Source: Winogradskyella psychrotolerans RS-3
Lineage (GTDB): Bacteria > Bacteroidota > Bacteroidia > Flavobacteriales > Flavobacteriaceae
Direction: 5' to 3'
Assembly: GCF_000427335.1 (NCBI RefSeq)
Contig: NZ_ATMR01000060.1
Location: 1 to 64,000 of the forward strand
DNA length: 64,000 nt
In this document: positions 29,304 through 38,825 of the stretch, piece after piece
Layout of the letters: each line of letters opens with the position of its first letter
Numbering within the stretch: position 1 is the first letter of the stretch
Translations under genes and position numbers: made by a program
Notes under the pieces: generated by a model
The model's database searches: none
Told to the model about the DNA's origin: nothing
Seen by the model: the letters and a program-made list of their open reading frames with translations, nothing else

Positions 29304-29873
29304 ATGAAACATTTACAAGCCATTAAATTTTTAGTATTTACGTTTATTATTTTAACAAGCGCAACAAGCTGTTCTACGGATGATATAGATAATAGTGACC
29401 AATTAGCAGCAGTATCTGTTAGTCTAAAAAGCACAACCCAAGACCTTAATAAGGTTTATTTAGATATAGAAGATGTGCAAATACGGGTAACAGAAGAAAA
29501 AAGTGCTGCAAATGCTTGGGTTAGCTTAAATGCAATTAATACGGGTACACACAATGTTAGTGCGCTTATTAATGATGCGCAATTACAGTTGGTAAATTAT
29601 TTCGAAATTGAATCGGCATATGTTTATGAAATCAGAATCGTTTTGGGTGACAATAATTTCATTGATATTGATCAAACATTATTCAGTTTAGATGTTGCAG
29701 ATAAAGGAAATTCTACACCTTCTAACTTAGTAAATTCAGACTTTGAATCCAATCATATTTATGACATTGTAATAGATTTAAACCTTGATGAATCTATTAG
29801 TTTTAACGCGTCTGATAATATGATGGTATTAAACCCTAAATTATATACAGAAATAAGAGACATTCAATATTAA
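29304..29873 (+). CDS. DUF4382-type lipoprotein
   Basis: ATG 29304 (MKHLQAIKFLVFTFIILTSATSC) gives a good lipoprotein signal and 189 aa. The open frame extends 78 bases upstream without signal features. The mature protein has VSVSLKSTTQDLNKVYLDIEDVQI near the start and an INDAQLQLVNYFEIESAYVYEIRIVLG-like stretch, the pattern of DUF4382, a beta-sandwich of unknown function. It is divergent from the aldo/keto reductase gene and followed by two hairpins. Confidence 0.75.
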   Translation: MKHLQAIKFLVFTFIILTSATSCSTDDIDNSDQLAAVSVSLKSTTQDLNKVYLDIEDVQIRVTEEKSAANAWVSLNAINTGTHNVSALINDAQLQLVNYFEIESAYVYEIRIVLGDNNFIDIDQTLFSLDVADKGNSTPSNLVNSDFESNHIYDIVIDLNLDESISFNASDNMMVLNPKLYTEIRDIQY

Positions 29874-29894
29874 TTATTCTAATCCATGATTAAT

Positions 29895-29916
29895 AGAACT
29901 CGTTTAGGCGAGTTCT
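29895..29916 (+). other. Perfect hairpin after the DUF4382 gene
   Basis: AGAACTCG (29895-29902) pairs with CGAGTTCT (29909-29916). It lacks a T tract and lies just before the stronger terminator, so it may stabilise the 3' end. Confidence 0.5.
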
Positions 29917-29923
29917 GAACTTT

Positions 29924-29957
29924 AAAAGAGCAATACTTCGGTGTTGCTCTTTTTTTT
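29924..29957 (+). terminator. Rho-independent terminator with a UUCG tetraloop
   Basis: AAAAGAGCAATAC pairs with GTGTTGCTCTTTT around TTCG, closed by C-G as in the very stable cUUCGg loop, and is followed by eight or more T. It separates the DUF4382 gene from the moxR/bat operon. Confidence 0.85.
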
Positions 29958-30095
29958 AACCAATTGTTAACAGCAACTAACAAATAATTTTAACACTTTG
30001 CATGCTCTAAAAAAACACGGAGCCATTTCTTATTAAAAAATTATTTTAAAATGAAATTGGTGTAAAACATAGTTTTGTTCTTAAACCCTTAAATA

Positions 30096-31097
30096 ATGGA
30101 AGAAACGAGTACAGTTGATATTAAGTCAATTAACGAAAAGATAGAAAGAGAAAGTGCATTTGTAGATTTATTAACCTTTGAAATGAATAAGGTTATCGTT
30201 GGACAAAAGCATATGGTAGAGCGATTACTCATCGGTTTATTAGGTCAAGGTCATATTTTATTAGAAGGTGTGCCAGGTTTGGCAAAAACATTAGCTATTA
30301 ATACGCTGTCAAAAGCGATTGACGCTTCATTTAGCAGAATTCAGTTTACACCAGATTTATTACCTGCAGATGTGGTTGGTACATTAATTTTTAATATGAA
30401 GGAGAATGATTTCACGATTAAAAAAGGACCAATCTTCGCCAATTTTGTTTTAGCAGATGAGATTAACAGAGCACCAGCCAAAGTACAATCGGCTTTGCTT
30501 GAAGCGATGCAAGAAAGACAAGTCACTATTGGTGATGAAACGTTTATTTTAGACAAGCCATTCTTAGTTATGGCAACGATGAACCCAGTTGAGCAAGAAG
30601 GAACTTATCCTTTGCCAGAAGCACAAGTGGATCGTTTTATGTTGAAAACGGTTATAGATTATCCAACGATAGATGACGAACAGCAAATTGTAAGAGCCAA
30701 CTTAAGAGGTACTTACGAAAAAGTAAATCCTGTGGTGTCCATTGCTCAGATTCTAAGTGCACAAAATGCAGTTAGAGAAGTCTATATGGATGAAAAAATT
30801 GAGAAGTATATTCTCGATATTATTTTCGCAACGCGTTACCCTGAAAAATATAAACTAGGGGATTTAAAGCCTCTAATTTCTTTTGGAGCATCTCCTCGTG
30901 GTAGTATTAACTTAGCTACAGCAGCAAAATGTTATGCTTTTATTAAGCGAAGAGGTTACGTAATTCCAGAAGATGTTCGTGCTATTGTTCACGATGTTTT
31001 ACGTCACAGAATAGGAATAACTTACGAAGCGGAAGCAGAAAATATCACTTCAGAAGATATTATCAATAAGATTGTAAATGTAATTGAAGTACCTTAA
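30096..31097 (+). CDS. MoxR-family AAA+ ATPase, first gene of the bat operon
   Basis: 333 aa. Walker A GVPGLAKT is at residues 58-65 and the Walker B-type LADEINRAPAKVQSALLEAMQE region follows. The sensor/arginine region includes MNPVEQEGTYPLPEAQVDRF, and a helical lid ends the protein. MoxR ATPases act as chaperones or remodelling factors on von Willebrand factor A proteins encoded beside them, here DUF58, BatA and BatB. The TAGTTTTG at 30070-30077 fits a TAnnTTTG promoter box about 19 bases before the ATG, which would start the operon. Confidence 0.92.
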   Translation: MEETSTVDIKSINEKIERESAFVDLLTFEMNKVIVGQKHMVERLLIGLLGQGHILLEGVPGLAKTLAINTLSKAIDASFSRIQFTPDLLPADVVGTLIFNMKENDFTIKKGPIFANFVLADEINRAPAKVQSALLEAMQERQVTIGDETFILDKPFLVMATMNPVEQEGTYPLPEAQVDRFMLKTVIDYPTIDDEQQIVRANLRGTYEKVNPVVSIAQILSAQNAVREVYMDEKIEKYILDIIFATRYPEKYKLGDLKPLISFGASPRGSINLATAAKCYAFIKRRGYVIPEDVRAIVHDVLRHRIGITYEAEAENITSEDIINKIVNVIEVP

Positions 31098-31141
31098 AAA
31101 GTACTCAGTGTTCAGTACTCAGTCCATGGTTGTTAACTTGT

Positions 31142-31174
31142 AACTGAAGACTGCAAACTGAAGACTGCAAACTG
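31142..31174 (+). repeat. 14-bp tandem repeat in a short intergenic gap
   Basis: AACTGAAGACTGCA occurs at 31142-31155 and 31156-31169, followed by a partial third copy. The preceding 40 bases hold related CAGT-rich words (GTACTCAGTGTTCAGTACTCAGT). It lies between moxR and the DUF58 gene, inside the operon. Confidence 0.7.
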
Positions 31175-31185
31175 CTCACTGAATA

Positions 31186-32051
31186 ATGGATACTAAAGAA
31201 CTTCTAAAAAAAGTACGAAAAATAGAGATTAAGACACGTCGTTTGTCTGATCATATATTTGGAGGTGAATACCACTCAACCTTTAAAGGTCGTGGTATGA
31301 CGTTTTCTGAAGTGCGCCAATACCAATTTGGAGATGATGTTAGAAATATAGATTGGAACGTTACGGCAAGAACCAATTTGCCACATATTAAAGTTTTTGA
31401 AGAAGAGCGAGAGCTTACCATGATGCTTATGGTAGATGTTTCAGGAAGTGAAATGTTTGGAACACAAAATCAATTTAAAAATGAAATAGTTACAGAAATG
31501 GCGGCTACGTTAGCGTTTTCTGCAACTCAAAATAACGATAAAATTGGTCTCATTTTATTTTCAGATCAGATTGAACTTTATATTCCACCTAAAAAAGGCC
31601 GTTCTCATGTGCTTAGAATAATCAGAGAATTAATAGAGTTTAAGCCTAAAAGTAAACAGACTAACGTTGCAGAAGCATTTAAGTTTTTGTCCAATGTAAT
31701 GAAAAAAAGGCTATTGTTTTCGTACTATCCGATTTTATGGCCGATAATTACAAACAAAACCTTAAAATTGCAGCTGGTAGACATGATATCACGGGAATTA
31801 GAGTCTATGACAAACATGAGGAAGAAATTCCAAATCTCGGAATGGTTCAAATGCAAGATGAAGAAACAGGAGAATTAATTTTGGTCAATACATCATCCAA
31901 AAAAGTAAGGCAGAATTACAACCAATTTTATAATGACAAAGTCAACTACTTTAAAGACAGTTTTACAAAATCTGGAGCAGGTGTTATTGATTGCCGTGTG
32001 GATGAAAGCTATGTAAAGAAACTCTTAGGGTACTTTAAAAGAAGAGGGTAG
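31186..32051 (+). pseudogene. DUF58 protein (vWA-like), one frameshift
   Basis: The first frame (31186-31878) carries the DUF58 signature: RRLSDHIFGGEYHSTFKGRG, then VRQYQFGDDVRNIDWNVTAR, then MLMVDVSGSEMFG with the metal-site DxSxS. The second frame (31737-32051) supplies the C-terminus (DFMADNYKQNL... GYFKRRG). One extra A in the seven-A run at 31702-31708 joins them as VMKKKAIVFVLSDFMADNY and gives 288 aa, the family length. DUF58 proteins are the usual partners of MoxR ATPases. The premature stop is probably a base-call loss, because the rest of the operon is intact. Confidence 0.88.
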
Positions 32052-32090
32052 GAAAGAAAATAAAGAGTATCGAGAAAAGACGAAAAGAAT

Positions 32091-33803
32091 ATGAATAAGA
32101 AAAATAACATTATAAGAAATACAAGCCCAATGGTCAGCCATCTTCGGTCAACCGTTTTAGGTCTATTTTCTATATTGTGTTATCTATCATCTCTTGTCTC
32201 TTCAGCACAAGTTACTTCCGGAATTGATACCACAAAGATTAGAATTGGTGAGCAAATCAATTATAAAATTAATGTAGAAGCAGATTCTTTAGCATTGGTT
32301 GTATTTCCAGAAGGACAAACATTTATGCCTTTAGAAAATGTGGAGGCTTTAAAAATAGATACCACTAAAAGAGAAGCAAAATTTTTATTATCGAGAGTCT
32401 ATAAGCTTACACAGTTTGATTCTGGGGTATACACCATTCCGAGACAAAAAATCCTTATTGGTGAGCAACCATTTTTTACAGATTCTTTAAAAGTAGCGGT
32501 TAATACGATTGAAGTCGATACAACAAAACAGAAACTCTACGATATTAAACCTATTATCGAAGTTGAGGAAAGTGGAAGTGATTGGTGGAAATGGCTGTTA
32601 ATTGCATTATTGATAATTGCGGTTGTTGCATTTTTATTGTATTGGTTCATTTGGAGAACAAAACCTTTGTCGGAAGAAGAGGAAATTGCTTTATTACCAC
32701 CTTATGATCGTGCCAAATTAGCACTACAAAAACTAGATGAAAGTCAATTTTTAATCCGTTCAGAGGTTAAAGAATATTATTCGGAATTAACTTTTATCAT
32801 CAGAAAGTATTTAGATGAAAAAGTGTATGATCGCGCATTAGAAAGTACAACGTCTGAGCTTATAAATAGATTGAATTTATTGAAAGATGGTAATCAAATT
32901 CCGCTTTCAAAAGAAACAATCTTACATATAGAATCTATCTTACAACGTGCCGATTTAGTTAAATTTGCGAAGTCTGCGCCAGATACTGCTCTTGCGGAAA
33001 TGGATAAATCTACAATAGATAAAGCCATAGACCATGTTAAGGTGAGTTTGCCAGAACCATCCGAAGCAGAAAAGTTATTAGACCAGAAGTATAAAGAAGT
33101 CCAAGAGCGCAAAAAGAAGCGTGCAAAAATATGGATTACCGTTGGTATTTCACTATTTCTAATAATTGCAACCTTTGTTGGCTTTGGTATAAAATATGGT
33201 TTTAGTTACGTAAAAGATACTATAATTGGTCACGAAAGTAAAGAGCTTTTAGAAGGTAACTGGGTTAAAAGTGCTTATGGTTTTCCACCTGTTTGGATTG
33301 AGACACCAATAGTTTTAAAACGTGTTGATCCTCAAATTCCGGAGGAAGCCAAGGAGAAACTCAATATGACCACTTTTGCTTACGGTACCATGTTAGATGT
33401 TTTTAGTGTGGTTATAAACACAACGACTCTTAAGGTGCCCAAACAAGCACCACAAGCAGAAAAAGCAGAGAATCCTACCTTTGATTTGTTGAAGGTTTCA
33501 GAAGAAACTATTAAAGGTTTCGAAGCTAAAGGAGCTTCCGATATAACGATTAAGAGAGATAAGTTTATTACACCTAACAATGCAGAAGGCTTAAAAACAT
33601 TTGGTACCTTAAACCTTAAGGTGCCTGGAAAAGATAATTTTGTAAATGCTGAGTATGTATTGTTGTGTTTTTCTAATGAAAATGTACTGCAGCAAATCGT
33701 TATCACATGGTCTAAGGACGATAATTATGCCGATGAAATGATTGAACGTATTATGGATTCTATTGAATTGAAATCAGAAGAGCCTGTAGAAGAGAAAGAA
33801 TAA
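32091..33803 (+). CDS. Large membrane protein of the bat operon (DUF4381-like region)
   Basis: 570 aa. A signal peptide lies in the first 40 or so residues, ending SLVSSAQ. A beta-rich periplasmic domain of about 130 residues is similar in style to BatD repeats (RIGEQINYKINVEADSLALVVFPEG). It is followed by a transmembrane helix at about 166-186 and a cytoplasmic helical region (PPYDRAKLALQKLDE, IRKYLDEKVYDRALESTTSEL) like DUF4381. A second transmembrane helix is near 345-365 and an alpha/beta C-terminal domain follows. The BatA start overlaps its stop codon (TAATG), so it belongs to the operon. The C-terminal domain is not familiar to me. Confidence 0.75.
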   Translation: MNKKNNIIRNTSPMVSHLRSTVLGLFSILCYLSSLVSSAQVTSGIDTTKIRIGEQINYKINVEADSLALVVFPEGQTFMPLENVEALKIDTTKREAKFLLSRVYKLTQFDSGVYTIPRQKILIGEQPFFTDSLKVAVNTIEVDTTKQKLYDIKPIIEVEESGSDWWKWLLIALLIIAVVAFLLYWFIWRTKPLSEEEEIALLPPYDRAKLALQKLDESQFLIRSEVKEYYSELTFIIRKYLDEKVYDRALESTTSELINRLNLLKDGNQIPLSKETILHIESILQRADLVKFAKSAPDTALAEMDKSTIDKAIDHVKVSLPEPSEAEKLLDQKYKEVQERKKKRAKIWITVGISLFLIIATFVGFGIKYGFSYVKDTIIGHESKELLEGNWVKSAYGFPPVWIETPIVLKRVDPQIPEEAKEKLNMTTFAYGTMLDVFSVVINTTTLKVPKQAPQAEKAENPTFDLLKVSEETIKGFEAKGASDITIKRDKFITPNNAEGLKTFGTLNLKVPGKDNFVNAEYVLLCFSNENVLQQIVITWSKDDNYADEMIERIMDSIELKSEEPVEEKE

Positions 33804-34807
33804 TGTTAGAGAATATACAATTTTTAAATAAAGAATTTTTCTGGTTACTGTTGCTTTTGCCAATAGCAATAGTTTGGTATGTGCTTAAACACAGCAAACA
33901 AACGGCTGAGTTAAAAATATCGAGTGTTAAAGGTTTTAAAGGGACATCTTCATTTTGGACAAAATTTAGACACGTTCTTTTTGCATTGCGCTTACTTGCT
34001 TTAGCCTTTTTAATTACAGCTTTAGCAAGACCAAGAACAGTGGATGTGTCTACAAAGACTAAAACCACTAGTGGAATAGACATTGTTATGGCAATTGATG
34101 TTTCGGCAAGTATGTTGGCAAAAGATTTAAGTCCTAATCGATTAGACGCTTTAAAAGAAGTGGCAGCCGATTTTATTGATGGTCGTCCAAATGACCGCAT
34201 TGGTTTAGTGGAATATGCTGGTGAAGCCTACACTAAAACGCCAATTACTAGCGATAAATCTATAGTAAAGCGATCGTTAAGAGATATTAATTACAATTCT
34301 ATTATCGAAGGAGGAACGGCAATTGGTATGGGTTTAGGAACTTCTGTTAACCGATTAAAAGACAGCAGAGCTAAGAGTAAGGTTATTATTTTATTAACGG
34401 ATGGTGTTAATACTTCTGGTGCCTTAGATCCAAAAACAGCTAGCGTTTTGGCTGTAGAATATGGTATTAAAGTTTATGCTATTGGTATTGGCACAAACGG
34501 TACCGCATTGTCTCCAATAGGTTTTAATCCTAATGGTACGTTTAGATATGGTCGTATGCAAGTAGAAATTGATGAAGCTTTATTGAAAGACATTGCAGCA
34601 GAAACGGGTGGAAAATATTTTAGAGCCACAAATAATGATAAGTTAGCTGAGATTTATGAAGAAATTAATAAGCTCGAAAAAACCGAAATTGAAGAAACAA
34701 AATACTACAATTACGAAGAAAAATACAGACCATTGGTGCTAATTGCAGGGCTGTTATTATTGATAGAATTAATATTAAGAAACACAATATTTAGAAGCTT
34801 TGTTTAG
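33803..34807 (+). CDS. batA: BatA: von Willebrand factor A membrane protein
   Basis: 334 aa. Two N-terminal transmembrane segments (about residues 10-27 and 55-72) precede a vWA domain with the metal-site motif AIDVSASM near residue 95. A conserved TPITSDKSIV and the GGTAIGMG loop follow, then LLTDGVN. A C-terminal helix (LVLIAGLLLLIELIL) ends the protein. Architecture and position identify BatA of the aerotolerance locus. The ATG overlaps the preceding stop by one base, and the 3' end overlaps batB by eight bases. Confidence 0.9.
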   Translation: MLENIQFLNKEFFWLLLLLPIAIVWYVLKHSKQTAELKISSVKGFKGTSSFWTKFRHVLFALRLLALAFLITALARPRTVDVSTKTKTTSGIDIVMAIDVSASMLAKDLSPNRLDALKEVAADFIDGRPNDRIGLVEYAGEAYTKTPITSDKSIVKRSLRDINYNSIIEGGTAIGMGLGTSVNRLKDSRAKSKVIILLTDGVNTSGALDPKTASVLAVEYGIKVYAIGIGTNGTALSPIGFNPNGTFRYGRMQVEIDEALLKDIAAETGGKYFRATNNDKLAEIYEEINKLEKTEIEETKYYNYEEKYRPLVLIAGLLLLIELILRNTIFRSFV

Positions 34808-35840
34808 AATAGACGAAAAAATATGGTTTTGGACGTTACTGGTAATTCCGGTAATCATTCTGTTGTTCATACTACTCCAGTTATGGAGACGTTCTGTACA
34901 GAAGAAATTTGCAGATTCTGGCTTACTAAAACGTCTTAGCCCAAATCAATCTTTATTTAAAAGTGTTTTAAAAGTGTTAGTGCTTTCAGGTGCTTTTGCT
35001 TGTTTGTCTTTAGCATTAGTGAATCCTAAAATAGGTACTAAATTAGAAACGGTTAGAAGTGAAGGTGTAGATATTGTTTTTGCAGTAGATGTTTCAAAGA
35101 GTATGTTGGCCGAAGATATTGCGCCAAACCGCTTAGAAAAATCCAAGCAGTTGGTTACACAAATAGTGAACAGTTTAGTGAGCGACCGTATTGGTATTAT
35201 TGCGTATGCTGGTACGGCATTTCCGCAATTACCAATAACAACAGATTATGCTTCGGCAAAAATGTTTTTACAAAACATGAATACTGATATGTTGTCCTCA
35301 CAAGGCACAGCAATTAGCGAAGCTATTGAACTTTCTAAGACTTATTTTGATAATGAAGATCAAGCCAATCGTGTGTTGATTATCATTTCAGATGGAGAAG
35401 ATCATGATGGAGAAGCTTTAAGTGTTGCAGAAGAAGCTGCAGAGCAAGGCATCAGAATACTAACCATAGGAGTTGGTAATGTTAAAGGTGGTCCTATTCC
35501 TATAAAGCGTAACGGTGTTATTCTGAATTATAAAAAAGATAATAACAATGAAACTGTTATTACAAGATTAGACGAATCTACATTAAAAGAAATTGCAGCA
35601 GAAGCCAATGGAGTTTACATTAACGGAAGCAATACTGCTAAAGTTGTAGAAACTATTAAGGAAGAACTAGATAAAATGGATAAGCAAGAATTTGAGTCGA
35701 AGCAAATCGCAGATTTTAAAGATCAATTTCAATGGTTTTTGGCTTTCGGAATTTTATTATTGTTCATTGATATCTTCTTCTTAGAGCGAAAAACAGCTTG
35801 GTTAAAGAAGTTGAATTTATTTAATGAAACATATATCTAA
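34800..35840 (+). CDS. batB: BatB: von Willebrand factor A membrane protein
   Basis: 346 aa from a TTG at 34800 that overlaps the end of batA. No ATG is available before the first membrane helix (FWTLLVIPVIILLFILLQLW). The vWA domain has AVDVSKSM near residue 100, TTDYASAKM, GTAISEAI and ISDGEDHDGE. A C-terminal membrane segment (WFLAFGILLLFIDIFFL) precedes the end. It is a paralogue of BatA and is thought to form a membrane complex with it. A 240-base gap follows, unusual inside this operon. Confidence 0.9.
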   Translation: MFRIDEKIWFWTLLVIPVIILLFILLQLWRRSVQKKFADSGLLKRLSPNQSLFKSVLKVLVLSGAFACLSLALVNPKIGTKLETVRSEGVDIVFAVDVSKSMLAEDIAPNRLEKSKQLVTQIVNSLVSDRIGIIAYAGTAFPQLPITTDYASAKMFLQNMNTDMLSSQGTAISEAIELSKTYFDNEDQANRVLIIISDGEDHDGEALSVAEEAAEQGIRILTIGVGNVKGGPIPIKRNGVILNYKKDNNNETVITRLDESTLKEIAAEANGVYINGSNTAKVVETIKEELDKMDKQEFESKQIADFKDQFQWFLAFGILLLFIDIFFLERKTAWLKKLNLFNETYI

Positions 35841-36080
35841 AAGGATTAATTGGAAGGCTGCTCATAAAATAAGTTCAATGAGAATTTTTTAAGCAATAGA
35901 AGCGAACGAATTAAAATTTTTAGATTTTTTTTAACGCTAAATCAGCTAGAGCTTTAGTAATTTAGAGGTCGTTTTCATAATTAAAAAAAATATGAGCCGA
36001 GCATATGTTACAGACAATAGCGCTAAAAGAAATGACAAATAGCGGCCGCATGTGACCTTAATAAATCAATAGAAAAACAC

Positions 36081-36923
36081 ATGAAACTATATATACTACT
36101 TTTTACCATTTTTATTGGAAATTTCGGGATTTCCCAAGACCTCAATAAGGAACAATTAAAAGCCGACAAAAACGCAACGAATTTTGTGTATAAAGCCAAT
36201 GAGTTGGTCGGAGAAGATAACTATGTAGAGGCCGAAATGGAATACAGAAAAGCCATTTCAGAAGCACCAAGTAAAGCTGCAGGTGCTTATAATTTAGCAC
36301 ATTCGTATTACACAAAAGGGAGTTTTGATGAAGCCTTATTTAGAAGCCAAGAAGCAGCAAATAATGCAACTACCAAAGATGAAAAGCATAGGGCGTTTCA
36401 TAATATTGGTAATATTTTAATGCAAAATAAGCAATGTAAAGAAGCAGTTGAAGCTTATAAAAATGCCTTGAGAAACAATCCACTTGATGAAGAATCGCGT
36501 TATAATTTTGCCTTAGCAAAGGAATGTGCCGATCAACAAAAAGATGATGGTGGAGGCGAAGATGATAAGAAGGACGAGAACAAAGAAGACGAGCAGAACA
36601 AGGAAGACGAGCAAAAGAAAGAGGACGATAAAGAGAAGAAGGACGATCAGGATAAAAAAGACGAAGGAGACCAAGATAAAAAAGACGGCGACAAGGATAA
36701 GGATGAAGACGGCAAGCCAAAAGACGATAAAAAGGATGATGGTAAAGGAAATGAAGATAATAAGGATAACAATCAAAAGCCAAAACCGCAGCAAGGCCAA
36801 ATGTCTCCTCAGCAGATAAAGAATATTTTAGATGCGATGCAAAATCAAGAACAAAAAGTTCAAGAGAAAATGAATGCTGAGAAACAAAAAGGAGCTAAAG
36901 TTAAGACTGAAAAGGATTGGTAA
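36081..36923 (+). CDS. batC: BatC: TPR protein with a long acidic/basic tail
   Basis: 280 aa. A short signal peptide (MKLYILLFTIFIGNFGISQ) is followed by about three tetratricopeptide repeats: VEAEMEYRKAISEAP, AAGAYNLAHSYYTKG, and EAVEAYKNALRNNPLDEESRYNFALAK. From about residue 153 to 240 the sequence is almost only D, E, K, N and G, then Q-rich. The tail has strong A/G codon bias, which creates long spurious open frames on the other strand. TPR and charged tail are typical of BatC, which probably links the Bat complex in the periplasm. Confidence 0.88.
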   Translation: MKLYILLFTIFIGNFGISQDLNKEQLKADKNATNFVYKANELVGEDNYVEAEMEYRKAISEAPSKAAGAYNLAHSYYTKGSFDEALFRSQEAANNATTKDEKHRAFHNIGNILMQNKQCKEAVEAYKNALRNNPLDEESRYNFALAKECADQQKDDGGGEDDKKDENKEDEQNKEDEQKKEDDKEKKDDQDKKDEGDQDKKDGDKDKDEDGKPKDDKKDDGKGNEDNKDNNQKPKPQQGQMSPQQIKNILDAMQNQEQKVQEKMNAEKQKGAKVKTEKDW

Positions 36924-37016
36924 TGATCAGTCGTAGTATGCAGTCTCTTACTGGGATAGATTAGCTTGTTTTTTTAATTAAACAGTTTGTAGGTTCTCAT
37001 AAAACTTTGAATTTTT

Positions 37017-37040
37017 GTCACACTGAGCGCAGTCGCAGTG
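37017..37040. repeat. Intergenic palindrome between batC and batD
   Basis: GTCACACTGAGCGCAGTCGCAGTG folds with CACT/AGTG and GCG/CGC arms. It is GC-richer than its surroundings and resembles dispersed intergenic palindromes I have seen in flavobacterial genomes. Only this copy is in the window. Confidence 0.45.
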
Positions 37041-37054
37041 CATTAATAAATTAA

Positions 37055-38824
37055 ATGAAATCAATTAAAAACATAGTAATAGTATTTCTAGTACTTGTAA
37101 CAAGTATGGCTTCTGCACAGGTTAAATTTGAAGCAAAAGTTAGCAAGAAAAAATTAGGGATTAATGAGCGCTTACGTATCGATTTTGAAATGAACGAAGA
37201 TGGAGATAATTTTGTGCCTCCTAGTTTTGCAGATTTTGATGTTGTTGGAGGGCCAAATACATCAGTGAGTAACTATTCTAGAAACGGAAAACGCTCCTAT
37301 TCTAAAACATATAGTTATTTTTTAGCACCAAAATCACGAGGAAACTTCACTATTAAACAAGCAACTATTGAAATTGATGGTGAAACTTATAAAACATTTC
37401 CAATAACGGTTAATGTTACGGCTGCGGTCAATGCTCCTAATGGAAATGCAACCGCTTCAGATGTTGCTTCAGAGAATATTCATTTAGTTGCTGAGGTATC
37501 TAAAGCGAGCCCTTATTTAAATGAAGCTATTACTGTAGTTTATAAACTATATGTTTCAAAAGATACAGGTGTAAGCAGTTGGAGAGAAAAAGACACGCCT
37601 AGATTTAATGATTTTTGGAGTCAGAATATAGATGTTAAAGGTTTTCCGGTTCATACAGGTGAATATGATGGTGAAGAATACCGTTACGTTATTCTTAGAA
37701 AAACGGTGCTTTATCCTCAAAAAACAGGACCATTAAAATTAGAGCCTCTAGTAATGGAGGTCACTGTAGAAGTGCCATCAAACAGAAGAGATATTTTTGG
37801 TAGGGCTTTATTAACCAGAGTGCCACAAATGGTTACTGCAGGTAGTAGAACTATTAATGTAAAAGCATTACCAGAGGAAGGAAAACCTTCAGATTTCAAA
37901 GGTGCTGTCGGTAATTTTGATTTCAAAGTTTCAACCTCTAAAACACAGTTGAATGCTACGGAATCGCTTCAAGCCAAAATAGAGGTTTCAGGATCAGGAA
38001 ATTTAAAACTTTTTGAATTACCGAAGCTTACCGTTCCAAGTTCTTTAGAGGTTTATGAACCAGAACACCAAGAAAATGTTCGGACTAACCTAAGTGGTAT
38101 GCAAGGAAATATTTCTGACACATATACAATTGTACCACAATACAGAGGAAAATATCCTGTTCCAACGATTTCATTTTCATATTTCGATTTAAAAACAGAA
38201 AGTTATAAACGTATTTCATCAGCCGACATTGTTATAGATGTCCTAGAAGGTCCTATGGCAGCTAGTGCGACTACGGAAAACGCAGCAGATACAACTAAGC
38301 AGACGGTTAATACAAGTACAAATACATTTGCCTTTATAAAAACCAATTCAAATTGGACGCCTATAAAATCTGAACCGTTCTTTAAGTCTACCGGGTTTTG
38401 GTCATTGCTATTGGTGCCATTTTTAGCCATTCCATTAGCAATTATTGTTAGACGTAAAAAGGATAAACGCGATGCAGATGTGCAAGGTAATCGTATTAGA
38501 AAAGCAGATCGTTTAGCTAAAAAGTATTTAAGTGAAGCTAAAAAAGCACTAGGACAAAAAGAATCGTTTTATTTAGCCTTAGAAAAAGCACTTCATAATT
38601 ATTTAAAATCAAAATTAAATATTGAAACCAGCGATTTTAACAAAGAAAAAATTGAAAGCCTATTGAAAGAGAGGCAAGTTTCAACGGAGGTTGTTTCAGA
38701 ATTTATTTCAATATTAGAAAATTGTGAACTGGCGCGTTATACACCAATTACACAGGTTACTATGCAGAATGATTATGATAAAGCAGCGTATACAATTTCA
38801 TTAATAGATAAGCAACTAAGATAA
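37055..38824 (+). CDS. batD: BatD: oxygen-tolerance family membrane protein
   Basis: 589 aa. The signal peptide ends SMASAQ. Three or four beta-sandwich modules follow, the first with KKKLGINERLRIDFEMNEDG and FADFDVVGGPNTS, and the second with YLNEAITVVYKLYVS. A transmembrane helix (FWSLLLVPFLAIPLAIIV) lies near residues 447-465, with a cytoplasmic helical region of about 120 residues after it. This is the standard BatD layout. It follows batC after 131 bases and leads directly into batE with a one-base gap. Confidence 0.9.
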   Translation: MKSIKNIVIVFLVLVTSMASAQVKFEAKVSKKKLGINERLRIDFEMNEDGDNFVPPSFADFDVVGGPNTSVSNYSRNGKRSYSKTYSYFLAPKSRGNFTIKQATIEIDGETYKTFPITVNVTAAVNAPNGNATASDVASENIHLVAEVSKASPYLNEAITVVYKLYVSKDTGVSSWREKDTPRFNDFWSQNIDVKGFPVHTGEYDGEEYRYVILRKTVLYPQKTGPLKLEPLVMEVTVEVPSNRRDIFGRALLTRVPQMVTAGSRTINVKALPEEGKPSDFKGAVGNFDFKVSTSKTQLNATESLQAKIEVSGSGNLKLFELPKLTVPSSLEVYEPEHQENVRTNLSGMQGNISDTYTIVPQYRGKYPVPTISFSYFDLKTESYKRISSADIVIDVLEGPMAASATTENAADTTKQTVNTSTNTFAFIKTNSNWTPIKSEPFFKSTGFWSLLLVPFLAIPLAIIVRRKKDKRDADVQGNRIRKADRLAKKYLSEAKKALGQKESFYLALEKALHNYLKSKLNIETSDFNKEKIESLLKERQVSTEVVSEFISILENCELARYTPITQVTMQNDYDKAAYTISLIDKQLR

Positions 38825-38825
38825 T

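Noticed and set aside
36370..36819. Long open frames on both strands over the batC tail
   Set aside because: They arise from the biased A/G codons of the Asp/Lys/Glu tail and encode repetitive Leu/Phe or Arg/Lys/Thr strings with no domain. They are shadows of batC.
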